Positions 54,128-62,473 of a stretch of 64,000 bases of DNA are shown piece after piece. A program made the translations under genes and the position numbers. A model generated the notes under the pieces. That model did not search any database and was not told the DNA's origin. It was given only the letters and a program-made list of their open reading frames with translations. Positions within the stretch are counted from its first letter, which is position 1. Each line of letters begins with the position of its first letter. This DNA comes from Chloracidobacterium sp. (GTDB lineage: Bacteria > Acidobacteriota > Blastocatellia > Pyrinomonadales > Pyrinomonadaceae), in the NCBI GenBank assembly GCA_016716365.1, contig JADJWM010000018.1, forward strand, positions 310,001 through 374,000. The letters are read 5' to 3'.

Positions 54128-55432
54128 ATGAATCCACAAGAACAAAGAACTTCGCTTTCGGATGCCGTCCGGAAGCATCGCGAATTTCTCTTCCCGGCCG
54201 TCGCGAATTACTACCAGGAACCGATCGCCCTGGTGCGAGGTGAAGGCGAGTACGTCTGGGACGATCAGGGCAACCGCTATCTGGACTGTTTCGGCGGCGT
54301 GCTGACGGTGAGCATCGGCCACGCGAATCCGCGGGTGAACGCGGCGTGGAAGGAGCAGGTCGACAAGATAGCCCATACCTCGACGCTCTATGCAAACCAG
54401 CCGCAAAGCGATCTGGCCGAGAAACTGGCGGAGATCTCGCCGGGCAAATTAAAGAAATCGTTCTTTACGAACAGCGGGACCGAGGCCGACGACACCGCGG
54501 TGCTTGCCGCAAAGCTGGCGACAGGCAATCAGGAGATCATCGTCCTACGGCACAGCTATGCAGGGCGGTCGGCGACCGCGCTCTCTTCGGTCGGACACAA
54601 GACATGGCGGCCGGTCGCGTCGCAGATCCCGGGGATCATTCATGCGGCGGCTCCTTATTGTTACCGGTGTCCGTTTAAGCTCGAATATCCGTCGTGCGGC
54701 GTAGCCTGTGCGGACGATGTTGAGGACATAATCAACACTACGACGACCGGATCGATCGCGGCCTTTATGGCCGAGACGATCCTCGGCGTTGGCGGCTTCA
54801 TCATTCCGCCGAAGGAATATTTCCACAAGGTTGCCGAAATTGCGCGTCGGCACGGTGGGCTTTTCATTTCGGACGAGGTCCAGGCCGCTTGGGGACGTAC
54901 GGGCGACAAGTGGTTCGGCATCGAGCATTGGGGCGTCGAACCGGATATCATCACCTCCGCGAAGGGCATGGGTAACGGCGTGCCGATCGGCTGGACCATA
55001 GCGACGCCCGAGGTTGCCGACGCTTTTCCCGGCCTCACCTTCTCAACATTCGGCGGCAATCCGGTCTCCTCTGCGGTCGGCCTCGCCGTGATAAAAGTTA
55101 TCGAGGAAGACGACCTGCGGACCAACGCTCGTGTGGTCGGCGACTATTTGAAACAGCGTTTGCTCGAGCTTCAGGAAAAGTTCGAGATCATCGGCGACGT
55201 CCGCGGAATGGGCCTAATGCTCGGCATCGAACTCGTAAAAGACCGCAAGACAAAAGAACCAAATCCCGAGGCCGTGCTAAAAATATTCGAGGAAACTCGC
55301 CGCCGCGGGGTTCTTATAGGTAAGGGTGGGCTTTACGGCAACGTCATCCGCACAGGATTGATGCTCAATACGACGAACGAGACTGTCGATCGGCTGGCTG
55401 AGGCTCTCGATGCCGGCTTTGCTATTTGCTAA
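54128..55432 (+). CDS. Class III PLP aminotransferase (AGXT2-like)
   Basis: 434 residues. Motifs: YLDCFGGVLTVSIGHANPRV, FTNSGTEADDTAVLAAK (PLP phosphate), DEVQAAWGRTGDKWF, and the Schiff-base lysine in TSAKGMGNGVPIGW. The overall pattern, with the pyruvate/glyoxylate-type FGGNPVSSAVGLAV, is closest to alanine-glyoxylate aminotransferase 2 and related omega-aminotransferases; the donor is uncertain. Follows the aldehyde dehydrogenase region on the same strand, which could fit amino acid breakdown. Confidence 0.9.
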   Translation: MNPQEQRTSLSDAVRKHREFLFPAVANYYQEPIALVRGEGEYVWDDQGNRYLDCFGGVLTVSIGHANPRVNAAWKEQVDKIAHTSTLYANQPQSDLAEKLAEISPGKLKKSFFTNSGTEADDTAVLAAKLATGNQEIIVLRHSYAGRSATALSSVGHKTWRPVASQIPGIIHAAAPYCYRCPFKLEYPSCGVACADDVEDIINTTTTGSIAAFMAETILGVGGFIIPPKEYFHKVAEIARRHGGLFISDEVQAAWGRTGDKWFGIEHWGVEPDIITSAKGMGNGVPIGWTIATPEVADAFPGLTFSTFGGNPVSSAVGLAVIKVIEEDDLRTNARVVGDYLKQRLLELQEKFEIIGDVRGMGLMLGIELVKDRKTKEPNPEAVLKIFEETRRRGVLIGKGGLYGNVIRTGLMLNTTNETVDRLAEALDAGFAIC

Positions 55433-55471
55433 ACAATTCATCGGTCCGTTACGTATCTCAAATTCTTACCA

Positions 55472-56854
55472 ATGAGAACAAATATCACGGTAATCACTGT
55501 CCTATCGCTCCTGTTTGCGGTGAAGGCCTTTGGCCAGGCACCTTGGGAAGATGGCGTTGATAAATTCATCAAGGCCGAAATGGATCGCCAAAAGATACCC
55601 GGCGTCTCGCTTGCGGTCATCAGGAACGGCAAGCCCGTGCTTGTTAAAGGCTACGGCTTAGCGAACGTAGAGCATCAGGTGCCGGTGCGGCCGGAGACTA
55701 TATTTCAGTCCGGCTCGGTCGGGAAACAGTTTACGGCGACCGCGATAATGCTGCTGGCCGCGGACGGTAAGATCGGACTTGATGAGAAGATAAGCAAATA
55801 TTTGGGCGAAGTACCGGAAATGTGGAAGGGGATCACGGTCCGGCATCTGCTTTCGCACACGGGCGGGATGACCGATTATCCGCCGGATTTTGATTTTCGC
55901 CGGGATTATACGGAAGAGGAACTCCTGAAAAAGGCTCAGGCGGTGCCCGTTGCATTTGCTCCGGGCGAGAAGTGGGCGTACAGCAATCTCGGTTACGTCA
56001 CGCTCGGGATCATCATTCATAAAGTGTCGGGGAAATTTTACGGAGACTTTCTTCAGGAGCGGGTCTTTGGTCCTTTGGGAATGACTACGGCGCGTGTCAT
56101 CAGCGAAGCCGATATCGTCCCGAATCGCGCGGGCGGATACGTCCTCCGCAACGGAGAGGTAAAGAACCAACGATGGGTTTCGCCGACGCTGAACACTACG
56201 GCCGACGGAGCTCTTTATCTTTCGCTACTCGACATGATCAAGTGGGACGAGGCTCTTCGGAACGGAAAGATCCTGAAAAAGGGATCACTCGACGAAATGT
56301 GGACGCCGATAGCCCTCTCGAACGGCGAGACCCACCCCTACGGTTTCGGATGGGCGGTTCGTACCGTAAATGGACGCCGGCTTGTCGAGCACGGAGGCGC
56401 GTGGCAGGGATTTAAGGCTCAGATCTCGCGATACATCGACGACGACCTGAGTGTGATAGTTTTTGCCAATCTCGCGCAGGCGAACCAGTCGCGGTTGGCG
56501 AATGGCGTAGCCTGGTTGATCGCCCCGCATCTGAGACCGAAAGCGATCGCCGATCCCGATCCGAAGGTTACCGAGCAGACTCGCGAGCTACTGATCGCCT
56601 TCTTGGATAAAAAGGCCGACATGGGCCGCTTCACGCCGGAGGTGCAAAAGGCGATCGGGCTGGCCGGCGATCGACTTGTGGACTTCGTAAGGACGCTCGG
56701 GCCGATACAAAACTTTTCTCTGATGGAACGCTCCGCGACTCCCGGAGGTGTTCGTTACCGTTATCAGATCGAATACACGGGAATGACGCTTTTTCTCTCG
56801 ACCTCGATAAATAAGGACGGGAAGATAAGCGCTTTTGTACTCCAGCCCGAATAA
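55472..56854 (+). CDS. Secreted serine hydrolase, class C beta-lactamase-like (first of three)
   Basis: 460 residues. Signal peptide ending AFGQ. SxxK nucleophile at Ser82-Lys85 (SGSVGKQF), the YSN motif in KWAYSNLGY and the HxG motif in VEHGGAWQGF. Such proteins act as D-aminopeptidases, esterases or DD-peptidases; true beta-lactamase activity is not implied. Diverged from the next two paralogs and has a shorter C-terminus. Confidence 0.9.
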   Translation: MRTNITVITVLSLLFAVKAFGQAPWEDGVDKFIKAEMDRQKIPGVSLAVIRNGKPVLVKGYGLANVEHQVPVRPETIFQSGSVGKQFTATAIMLLAADGKIGLDEKISKYLGEVPEMWKGITVRHLLSHTGGMTDYPPDFDFRRDYTEEELLKKAQAVPVAFAPGEKWAYSNLGYVTLGIIIHKVSGKFYGDFLQERVFGPLGMTTARVISEADIVPNRAGGYVLRNGEVKNQRWVSPTLNTTADGALYLSLLDMIKWDEALRNGKILKKGSLDEMWTPIALSNGETHPYGFGWAVRTVNGRRLVEHGGAWQGFKAQISRYIDDDLSVIVFANLAQANQSRLANGVAWLIAPHLRPKAIADPDPKVTEQTRELLIAFLDKKADMGRFTPEVQKAIGLAGDRLVDFVRTLGPIQNFSLMERSATPGGVRYRYQIEYTGMTLFLSTSINKDGKISAFVLQPE

Positions 56855-56869
56855 AGGGACATTCTGACT

Positions 56870-57538
56870 ATGAAAATCAGATCAGCATTCGCACTTTTGG
56901 TCTTACTTAGTCTGACTTCTACCGCTCAAGTTCCAAACAAGAATCTTGTCGTTACGGGAGCCGAGCGTGCATTCGAAAAAGCATCCGGGGCGGTGAAAAT
57001 GCCAGCGCCCGGATGTGCGGTTGGGGTGTCGCTGAACGGCGAATCTGTTTTCGAAAAGGCGTTCGGCCTTGCTGAGATGGAGCACAGTGTGCCGAACACG
57101 CCTCAGACCGTTTTCGAATCTGGCTCCGTCGCAAAGCAGTTTACGGCATCGGCCCTCGTGCTTCTTCAGCAGGACGGCAAATTGAACATTGACGATCCCG
57201 TCAGAAAATATATCCCCGAGCTTCCGGATTACGGCTCGCCGTTGACGATCCGGCACATGCTTAACCACACGTCGGGGCTTCGCGACTGGTTCTCGGTCCG
57301 CGGCCTGAGCGGTGAAGGCTACGGCCAGCACATCGTGACGCAGGAGATGGTCCTCGACACGATCGTTCGTCAGAAGGCATTGAACTACAAACCCGGGTTT
57401 CGAATATTCCTATTCGAACAGCGGTTATCAGCTTGCCGCGATCATCGTCGAGCGGGTCTCGAAGCAGAAATTTTCAGATTTTGTGACCGAAAGGCTGCTG
57501 AAGCCTGTGGGAATGAAGAACACTTCGTGGCGGGATGA
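56870..57538 (+). pseudogene. Secreted serine hydrolase, 5' part of a frameshifted gene (second of three)
   Basis: Signal peptide, then the ESGSVAKQF nucleophile (SxxK) and LPDYGSPLTIRHMLNHTSGLRDW as in the neighbouring paralog. After NYKPG the frame goes wrong: the DNA reads CCCGGGTTTCGAATATTCC, where an extra T in TTT (57398-57400) changes the expected EYSYSNSGYQLA. Beyond that point this frame is nonsense up to 57538. Confidence 0.85.
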
Positions 57539-58508
57539 TTTCAAGCGGATAGTGCCGGGCCGTGCCCAGGCCTACTCGAAAAGCGGCGACGGGCCATGGC
57601 AGATGAACATGCCGTTGATGAACGCGCACGGCGGCGGCGGGATGCTGACGACCGTTGGCGATTGGCTCAAATGGAACGCGATGCTCGACGCGAAGACCTG
57701 GAATCCCTCGCTGGTCAATGCACTCGAAACGCAGGGCGTGCTGAACAGCGGGCAAAAGATCAGCTATGCGTTGGGCCTGACCGTAGGAAATTACAAAGGG
57801 AACAGGCAGGTCGCTCACGGCGGAGCGACCGCCGGCTATCGGACCGTGCTTGCTCGTTATCCGGACAAGCGTGTGTCGATCGCGGTGCTTTGCAACGGGA
57901 CCGAACCAAACGTGAACGAGCTTGCACAGAGTTTTGCCGACGAGATCCTCGGGCCTTTCGCCGAACAGCCCGCCGAAAATTCACCGGTCCCGCCCATCGA
58001 AAATGCCGAGAAATACGCCGGCCTTTGGAGAAGCGAGCGGACCCATGCCCCGAGCCGAACCACGGTCGTCAACGGTGAACTTCGTTTTCGGACGACACCG
58101 TTCCGGGCGATGGGGGACGGCACATTCATGGTCGGGCCGTCGAAGGCTCGCTTCAAATACGACCGCGACGGCAAGCCCTTCTCGATGGAGATCGAGACCG
58201 CCGGCGACACCGTTACCTACACGCTCGAATCAGAATGGAAGCCGACCGCGGACGACCTTCAGACGATGGCCGGTGAATGGTACAGCGAAGACGCCGATGC
58301 GACCGTGAAATTTGAGGCCGATGGATCGAATGCATTTTTGCTGGTAAAGAATGCACCGCGAATGACGCTCAGGCCGTTGTACAAGGACCACTTTGCCGAA
58401 CAGAGCGGCCAGCTCGTTTGGTTTGACAGGAATGCCGCGGGCAAAATTACGGGCTTACATATCGGAAGTGACCGGATGAGGGACATGCCGTTTGTTCGGA
58501 AGCGATAG
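57483..58508 (+). pseudogene. Secreted serine hydrolase, 3' part of the frameshifted gene
   Basis: The correct frame resumes at about 57401 with EYSYSNSGYQLAAIIVERVSKQ and runs through TERLLKPVGMKNTSWRDDF, HGGATAGYRTV (HxG motif), and a C-terminal lipocalin-like barrel domain ending MRDMPFVRKR. With the T removed the whole gene 56870-58508 encodes about 545 residues, like the downstream paralog of 551. The local GTG at 57483 is not a plausible start. Confidence 0.85.
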
Positions 58509-58528
58509 GATCGAAAAAGAGAGGAGTT

Positions 58529-60184
58529 ATGCAATATTTGAAAATAATCGGATCGTTATTGATCGCTGCATTTGCCATTAACATCGCCGCGCAGATCCCC
58601 GACCGAGCCAAGGTCGTGGCCGGGGCCGAACGCGCCTTTGAACGGGCCTCGAAGGCTAATCCCATGCCAGCTCCGGGCTGTGCCGTCGGAGTATCACTGA
58701 ACGGCGAGAGTGTGTTTGAAAAAGCGTTCGGGCTCGCCGAGATCGAGCACAACGTGCCCAACACAGCGCAGACGATCTTTGAGTCCGGTTCGGTTGCGAA
58801 GCAATTTACGGCGGCGGCTCTGGTGCTGCTCGAGCAGGAGGGCAAGTTAAAGATCGACGATCCAGTCAGGAAGTACATTCCCGAACTCCCGGATTACGGT
58901 TCGCCGCTGACGATCCGTCACCTCTTAAACCATACTGCCGGGCTGCGAGATTGGGGCTCGGTGATGGCGCTGACGGGTGCGGGCCGCGGGAACCGTGTGA
59001 TCACCCAGACCATCGCGTTGGATGTGATCTATCGCCAAAAGGGCCTCGATTTCAAGCCGGGTGACGAATATTCCTACTCGAACAGCGGCTACCAGTTGGC
59101 GGCCGAGATCGTTGAACGCATTGCGAAGCAAAAATTCCCGGCGTTCGTCGAAGAGAGGTTTTTTAAGCCCCTTGTTATGAAGAACAGTTCGTGGCGCGAC
59201 GATTATCAGCGTCTCGTTCCCGGCCGTGCACAGGCGTATTCTCGGCAGGGACAAAATGCTCCTTGGCAGCTTAACATGCCTATCATGAGCGTTTACGGAA
59301 ACGGCGGCATGCTCACGACGGTCGGTGATTGGCTAAAATGGAACGCAATGCTGGATTCGCGTTCGATGGGAGCACCGCTGGTCGAAGCGCTTGAAACACA
59401 GGGCGTGCTCAACGACGGCCGCAAGATATCATACGCGCTGGGCCTGCAAGTCGGTGAATATCGTGGATTGCGAGACGTCTCACACGGCGGTTCGACCGCG
59501 GGCTACCAGACCTTTCTTGCCCGTTATCCCGATCAGAAAGTATCCGTCGCAGTCCTTTGCAACGGAACATCTCCGAGCGCAGGCGGGCTCGCAGCAAACG
59601 TCACCAACGAGATCTTCGGCCCGTTTCCGCAGCCCTCGCCGCAGCCTGTCGCGGATGCGGTCGAACTTAAGCCTGAGGAAATGCAAAAGTACGTCGGCCT
59701 TTGGCGGCATGAGAAAACGCGTTTCCCCGACCGGATGGTTATTCAGGACGGAAAACTGATGTTGGACGGATCGCCGGTAACGCCTTTGCTCGATGGTTCA
59801 TTCCGCCGTGGGCCCGCGATCATTAAATTCACCATGGGCGCCGACGGACGCGCAGCCATCGCCGAAGCGAATAACGGCGGTGCAATAACCCGCTTCATTG
59901 CCGAGCCGGAATGGAAGCCTTCAGCCGCCGACCTAGCGTCATTCGCCGGAGAGTGGCACAGCGAAGAGGCCCAGGCATTCGCCACAGTTGCTGTCGAAGG
60001 CGATAAAGCTTTCGTCGTTCAAAGGCCTGTCGCAAAACTGCCGATGACTCCGCTTTATAAGGACCATTTCTCGACAGGGAGTTTTATCGTGTGGTTCACA
60101 CGGGACCGTTCCGGAAAGATCGATCGAATGCACGTCGGAGGAGGCCGGATGCGCGATATGCCCTTTGACCGGCTGAAGCGTTGA
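58529..60184 (+). CDS. Secreted serine hydrolase, class C beta-lactamase-like (third of three)
   Basis: 551 residues, intact version of the second paralog. Signal peptide ending AAQ; nucleophile Ser88 and Lys91 in ESGSVAKQF; DEYSYSNSGYQLA; SHGGSTAGYQTF. The C-terminal 150 residues form a beta-barrel-type extra domain ending RMRDMPFDRLKR. Similarity to the second gene extends over the whole length, so they arose by tandem duplication. Start preceded by GAGAGGAG. Confidence 0.92.
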   Translation: MQYLKIIGSLLIAAFAINIAAQIPDRAKVVAGAERAFERASKANPMPAPGCAVGVSLNGESVFEKAFGLAEIEHNVPNTAQTIFESGSVAKQFTAAALVLLEQEGKLKIDDPVRKYIPELPDYGSPLTIRHLLNHTAGLRDWGSVMALTGAGRGNRVITQTIALDVIYRQKGLDFKPGDEYSYSNSGYQLAAEIVERIAKQKFPAFVEERFFKPLVMKNSSWRDDYQRLVPGRAQAYSRQGQNAPWQLNMPIMSVYGNGGMLTTVGDWLKWNAMLDSRSMGAPLVEALETQGVLNDGRKISYALGLQVGEYRGLRDVSHGGSTAGYQTFLARYPDQKVSVAVLCNGTSPSAGGLAANVTNEIFGPFPQPSPQPVADAVELKPEEMQKYVGLWRHEKTRFPDRMVIQDGKLMLDGSPVTPLLDGSFRRGPAIIKFTMGADGRAAIAEANNGGAITRFIAEPEWKPSAADLASFAGEWHSEEAQAFATVAVEGDKAFVVQRPVAKLPMTPLYKDHFSTGSFIVWFTRDRSGKIDRMHVGGGRMRDMPFDRLKR

Positions 60185-60248
60185 TCGGTTGAAGGGCGTT
60201 GCCGGGCCTTTCGCGTCGGGGAGTTTTTTGGGGTCACGCACGCGATGA

Positions 60249-61598
60249 CTATCGCTTTATGTAGGCTTCGACACCGTTCTTCGCCTTTCTCGTCGTCGTT
60301 CGATAAAGATAGCAATGGCTGCGGTTGGGCAGATATTCAAAGGCTCTGCACCAACTGTATTTGTCGCACTCTGCTGTACAGTTACTCAGCGTAATATTCC
60401 TGAAGACGTAGTTCACGTCAAAGCTCGCATCGATCCCCGTGTTCGCGTATTTAGTGTAACGTGACGGGTTGCCGGGGCCGGGTATCCGCGGGGGATCGAC
60501 CGACGTGATCGATGAGGTGTGCGTACCCCGCGGGCCCCTGGTAAACACCAGTCGGCCGTTTCCAACATTGCAATTCGGGCCGATCGTCCAGATGTAATAT
60601 CCGGCCAAAGTCCGGGTGCTTGCATCAAGCCGTAACTGGTTACCGGTCAGAACGGCCGTACCTGTCGCATTGCCCGAACCGGTCTCAACTGCACGGTACC
60701 GGTTGCCGCTAAGGTGGGTAAAGGTCCAGATCGATGTACTTACACCCGGGGTCGTCTGCCGCCACCTACCGACAATATTGCAAGTGACCGGCGGCGGTTC
60801 AACTCTAATATTGACAACTGCAAAGATCCCTCCCCGAGGGCCTCCGAACCGCGGGTCCGTCCAACTGTAATTTTGGTTATTCATCCCGTGAACGTGGGTA
60901 CGGCAGGCAGCACCGCCGTCCGGGGCCGTCGCCGCCGGATTTGGGGCTTCCATTCTGATCCCATCGCGGGTTTCGCGATTGGACAATCTGCGGTTGTCGT
61001 CGGTCAGTGTCAGCACCCCCTGAGTGCCGACGGGACATATCCTCGGGTAGTTAGAACTCGTCACCTGGATAAGGAGGCGCAATTCTGTCACTCCATCCTT
61101 GCTGTCAACACCCAGGCCGCGGACCACTCGCCAATTGGTGCGGTGATTCCTGTATCTGCCCGAACGAAGATTGTCGGAATGCGAGATTCCGCCGCCACGA
61201 AGCAGCCGGCCGTCTGACGCCCGGACAACGCCGCTACCCGAAATTCTCACCGGGCCGAGCTGCCACGGCCCCACATACCCGGGGAACGGCCTTTGGGGAT
61301 TCCCATATCCGTTAAATGTAAACGTTATTTCTCCGGGGGCAGTCGTCTCGAAGTGCACATTCTCTTCGACCTCGTAACCATCGAAGATCGACTTCGCAAG
61401 AATAGGCAGGACGGGGAACGAAAAATTTTTTGGAACAAATACATTCGACAAAGATCCATCCAAACGGTCTGCAATGGGTCCTGAATAGATCGATACTCGG
61501 CGATCGAACGATGCAGCCGCTGCAATGATCCCGGTCAACAGTATCGTGCTGACCAGGAGCGACCTGAATTTCGATCTCGACCCGAGTTGGACTTTCAT
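60249..61598 (-). CDS. Secreted PAN/Apple-domain protein
   Basis: 449 residues from the ATG at 61598, with AGGAGG five bases upstream. N-terminal signal (SLLVSTILLTGIIAAAASF). The mid-part contains beta-rich segments and a lipocalin-like CNIVGRWRQTTPGVSTSIWTFTHLSGNRYRAVETG block; the C-terminal NITLSNCTAECDKYSWCRAFEYLPNRSHCYLYR has the Cys spacing of a PAN/Apple domain, which binds proteins or sugars. Probably a surface or extracellular binding protein. The gene lies between the intact hydrolase 3' end and a decayed copy of that same end. Confidence 0.8.
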   Translation of the reverse strand: MKVQLGSRSKFRSLLVSTILLTGIIAAAASFDRRVSIYSGPIADRLDGSLSNVFVPKNFSFPVLPILAKSIFDGYEVEENVHFETTAPGEITFTFNGYGNPQRPFPGYVGPWQLGPVRISGSGVVRASDGRLLRGGGISHSDNLRSGRYRNHRTNWRVVRGLGVDSKDGVTELRLLIQVTSSNYPRICPVGTQGVLTLTDDNRRLSNRETRDGIRMEAPNPAATAPDGGAACRTHVHGMNNQNYSWTDPRFGGPRGGIFAVVNIRVEPPPVTCNIVGRWRQTTPGVSTSIWTFTHLSGNRYRAVETGSGNATGTAVLTGNQLRLDASTRTLAGYYIWTIGPNCNVGNGRLVFTRGPRGTHTSSITSVDPPRIPGPGNPSRYTKYANTGIDASFDVNYVFRNITLSNCTAECDKYSWCRAFEYLPNRSHCYLYRTTTRKAKNGVEAYIKR

Positions 61599-61759
61599 AT
61601 CCACCTCCTCAGCGTGTTATTAGTTTTTCTTTTGGATTTGATAAGCATAGCACATACCTAGCCTCGGCCACGAACGCTTGAAAAGCCCTTGACCTCTTTC
61701 GAGGGCGAGCGATCTCGCAAGATTCGAGTATCTTCTCGGAACGAGCCTTGTTCGTCATT

Positions 61760-61948
61760 CGGAGCGACAGAGCTGTCGTTGTTCATTGGCCGGTCGCAAG
61801 ATGCCAAATGATGTCGCCATATAAGCACCATTTCACGACCGGAAATTTCATCGTATGGTTCACGCGGGACCGTTCCGGAAAGATCGATCGAATGCACGTC
61901 GGAGGAGGCCGAATGCGCGACATGCCGTTCTTGCGGGTAACGAGGTGA
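61760..61948 (+). pseudogene. Decayed 3' fragment of a beta-lactamase-like serine hydrolase
   Basis: The translated end VVVHWPVARCQMMSPYKHHF then TTGNFIVWFTRDRSGKIDRM and GGGRMRDMPFLRVTR matches the C-terminus of the hydrolase at 58529 (FVVQRPVAKLPMTPLYKDHF and so on). The DNA is near identical over GGTTCACnCGGGACCGTTCC and the 45 bases after it. Only about 60 codons are left, with no start signal, so this is a remnant. Confidence 0.75.
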
Positions 61949-62008
61949 TCAATTGGTCCCGCCATCATCGAGGCGGGCAGGCAGGATCGGATCAAAGGAA
62001 GTCAAAGG

Positions 62009-62176
62009 TTATCTAGGCGCGAGGTCGTTTTGTGTGCAAACGCTCACCCCGCTTTCGCATGGATCGACCTGTGCTTTGAAGTAATCAACTATGTAGGTCG
62101 TGCTGAGATAAGCAAAGTATCCGATCAGAAAACAACAAAGACAGACGGCTATTGTCAGTATCTTGGTCCCTTTCAT
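62009..62176 (-). CDS. 55-residue membrane microprotein
   Basis: ATG at 62176 with GAGGAGGA ten bases upstream, one of the strongest ribosome sites in the window. The 55 residues begin MKGTKILTIAVCLCCFLIGYF, a single hydrophobic helix (or uncleaved signal), then a polar tail with two Cys (PCESGVSVC). Not listed by length-filtered gene callers. Function unknown; the paired Cys could form a disulfide outside the membrane. Confidence 0.6.
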   Translation of the reverse strand: MKGTKILTIAVCLCCFLIGYFAYLSTTYIVDYFKAQVDPCESGVSVCTQNDLAPR

Positions 62177-62275
62177 TTGTGGCGTCCTCCTCTTCGAGCT
62201 GTAGTAATGGAATGATTGCTCTATGAATGGCCAGGCCGACGCCGAACAACTCTTTGATGGACCAAGAATACCATA

Positions 62276-62289
62276 TCCAAAATTTTGGA
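62276..62289. promoter_or_regulatory. 14-base perfect palindrome (TCCAAAATTTTGGA)
   Basis: The palindrome is centred about 106 bases upstream of the microprotein gene and about 190 upstream of the kinase gene, in the 297-base divergent interval. On the minus strand a possible TTGTCC -35 and TATTCT -10 pair straddles it (16-base spacing). An operator role is possible but untested. Confidence 0.3.
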
Positions 62290-62473
62290 CAAAGCTGAAA
62301 TATTTTGTACTTGATCAGTCGGGGAAACCTGTGGTCCATCAGAATGGATCAAGTAGCAGGAACCAAACCCGTTCTAATTCCGTTAATTAAGACAGGTGTT
62401 ATATCATCAGAGACGAAATTTGGCAGTTTTGTCTCCTGCAGAGCCGTCGTTCTCCCGGTGAACGGAGCATGCG

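Noticed and set aside
61658..61897. 79-codon minus-strand frame over the hydrolase remnant
   Set aside because: It is the antisense reading of the plus-strand fragment and has no start signal.
62085..62339. 84-codon frame on the minus strand
   Set aside because: It overlaps the 55-residue microprotein in another frame; the microprotein has the better ribosome site and a coherent hydrophobic helix.
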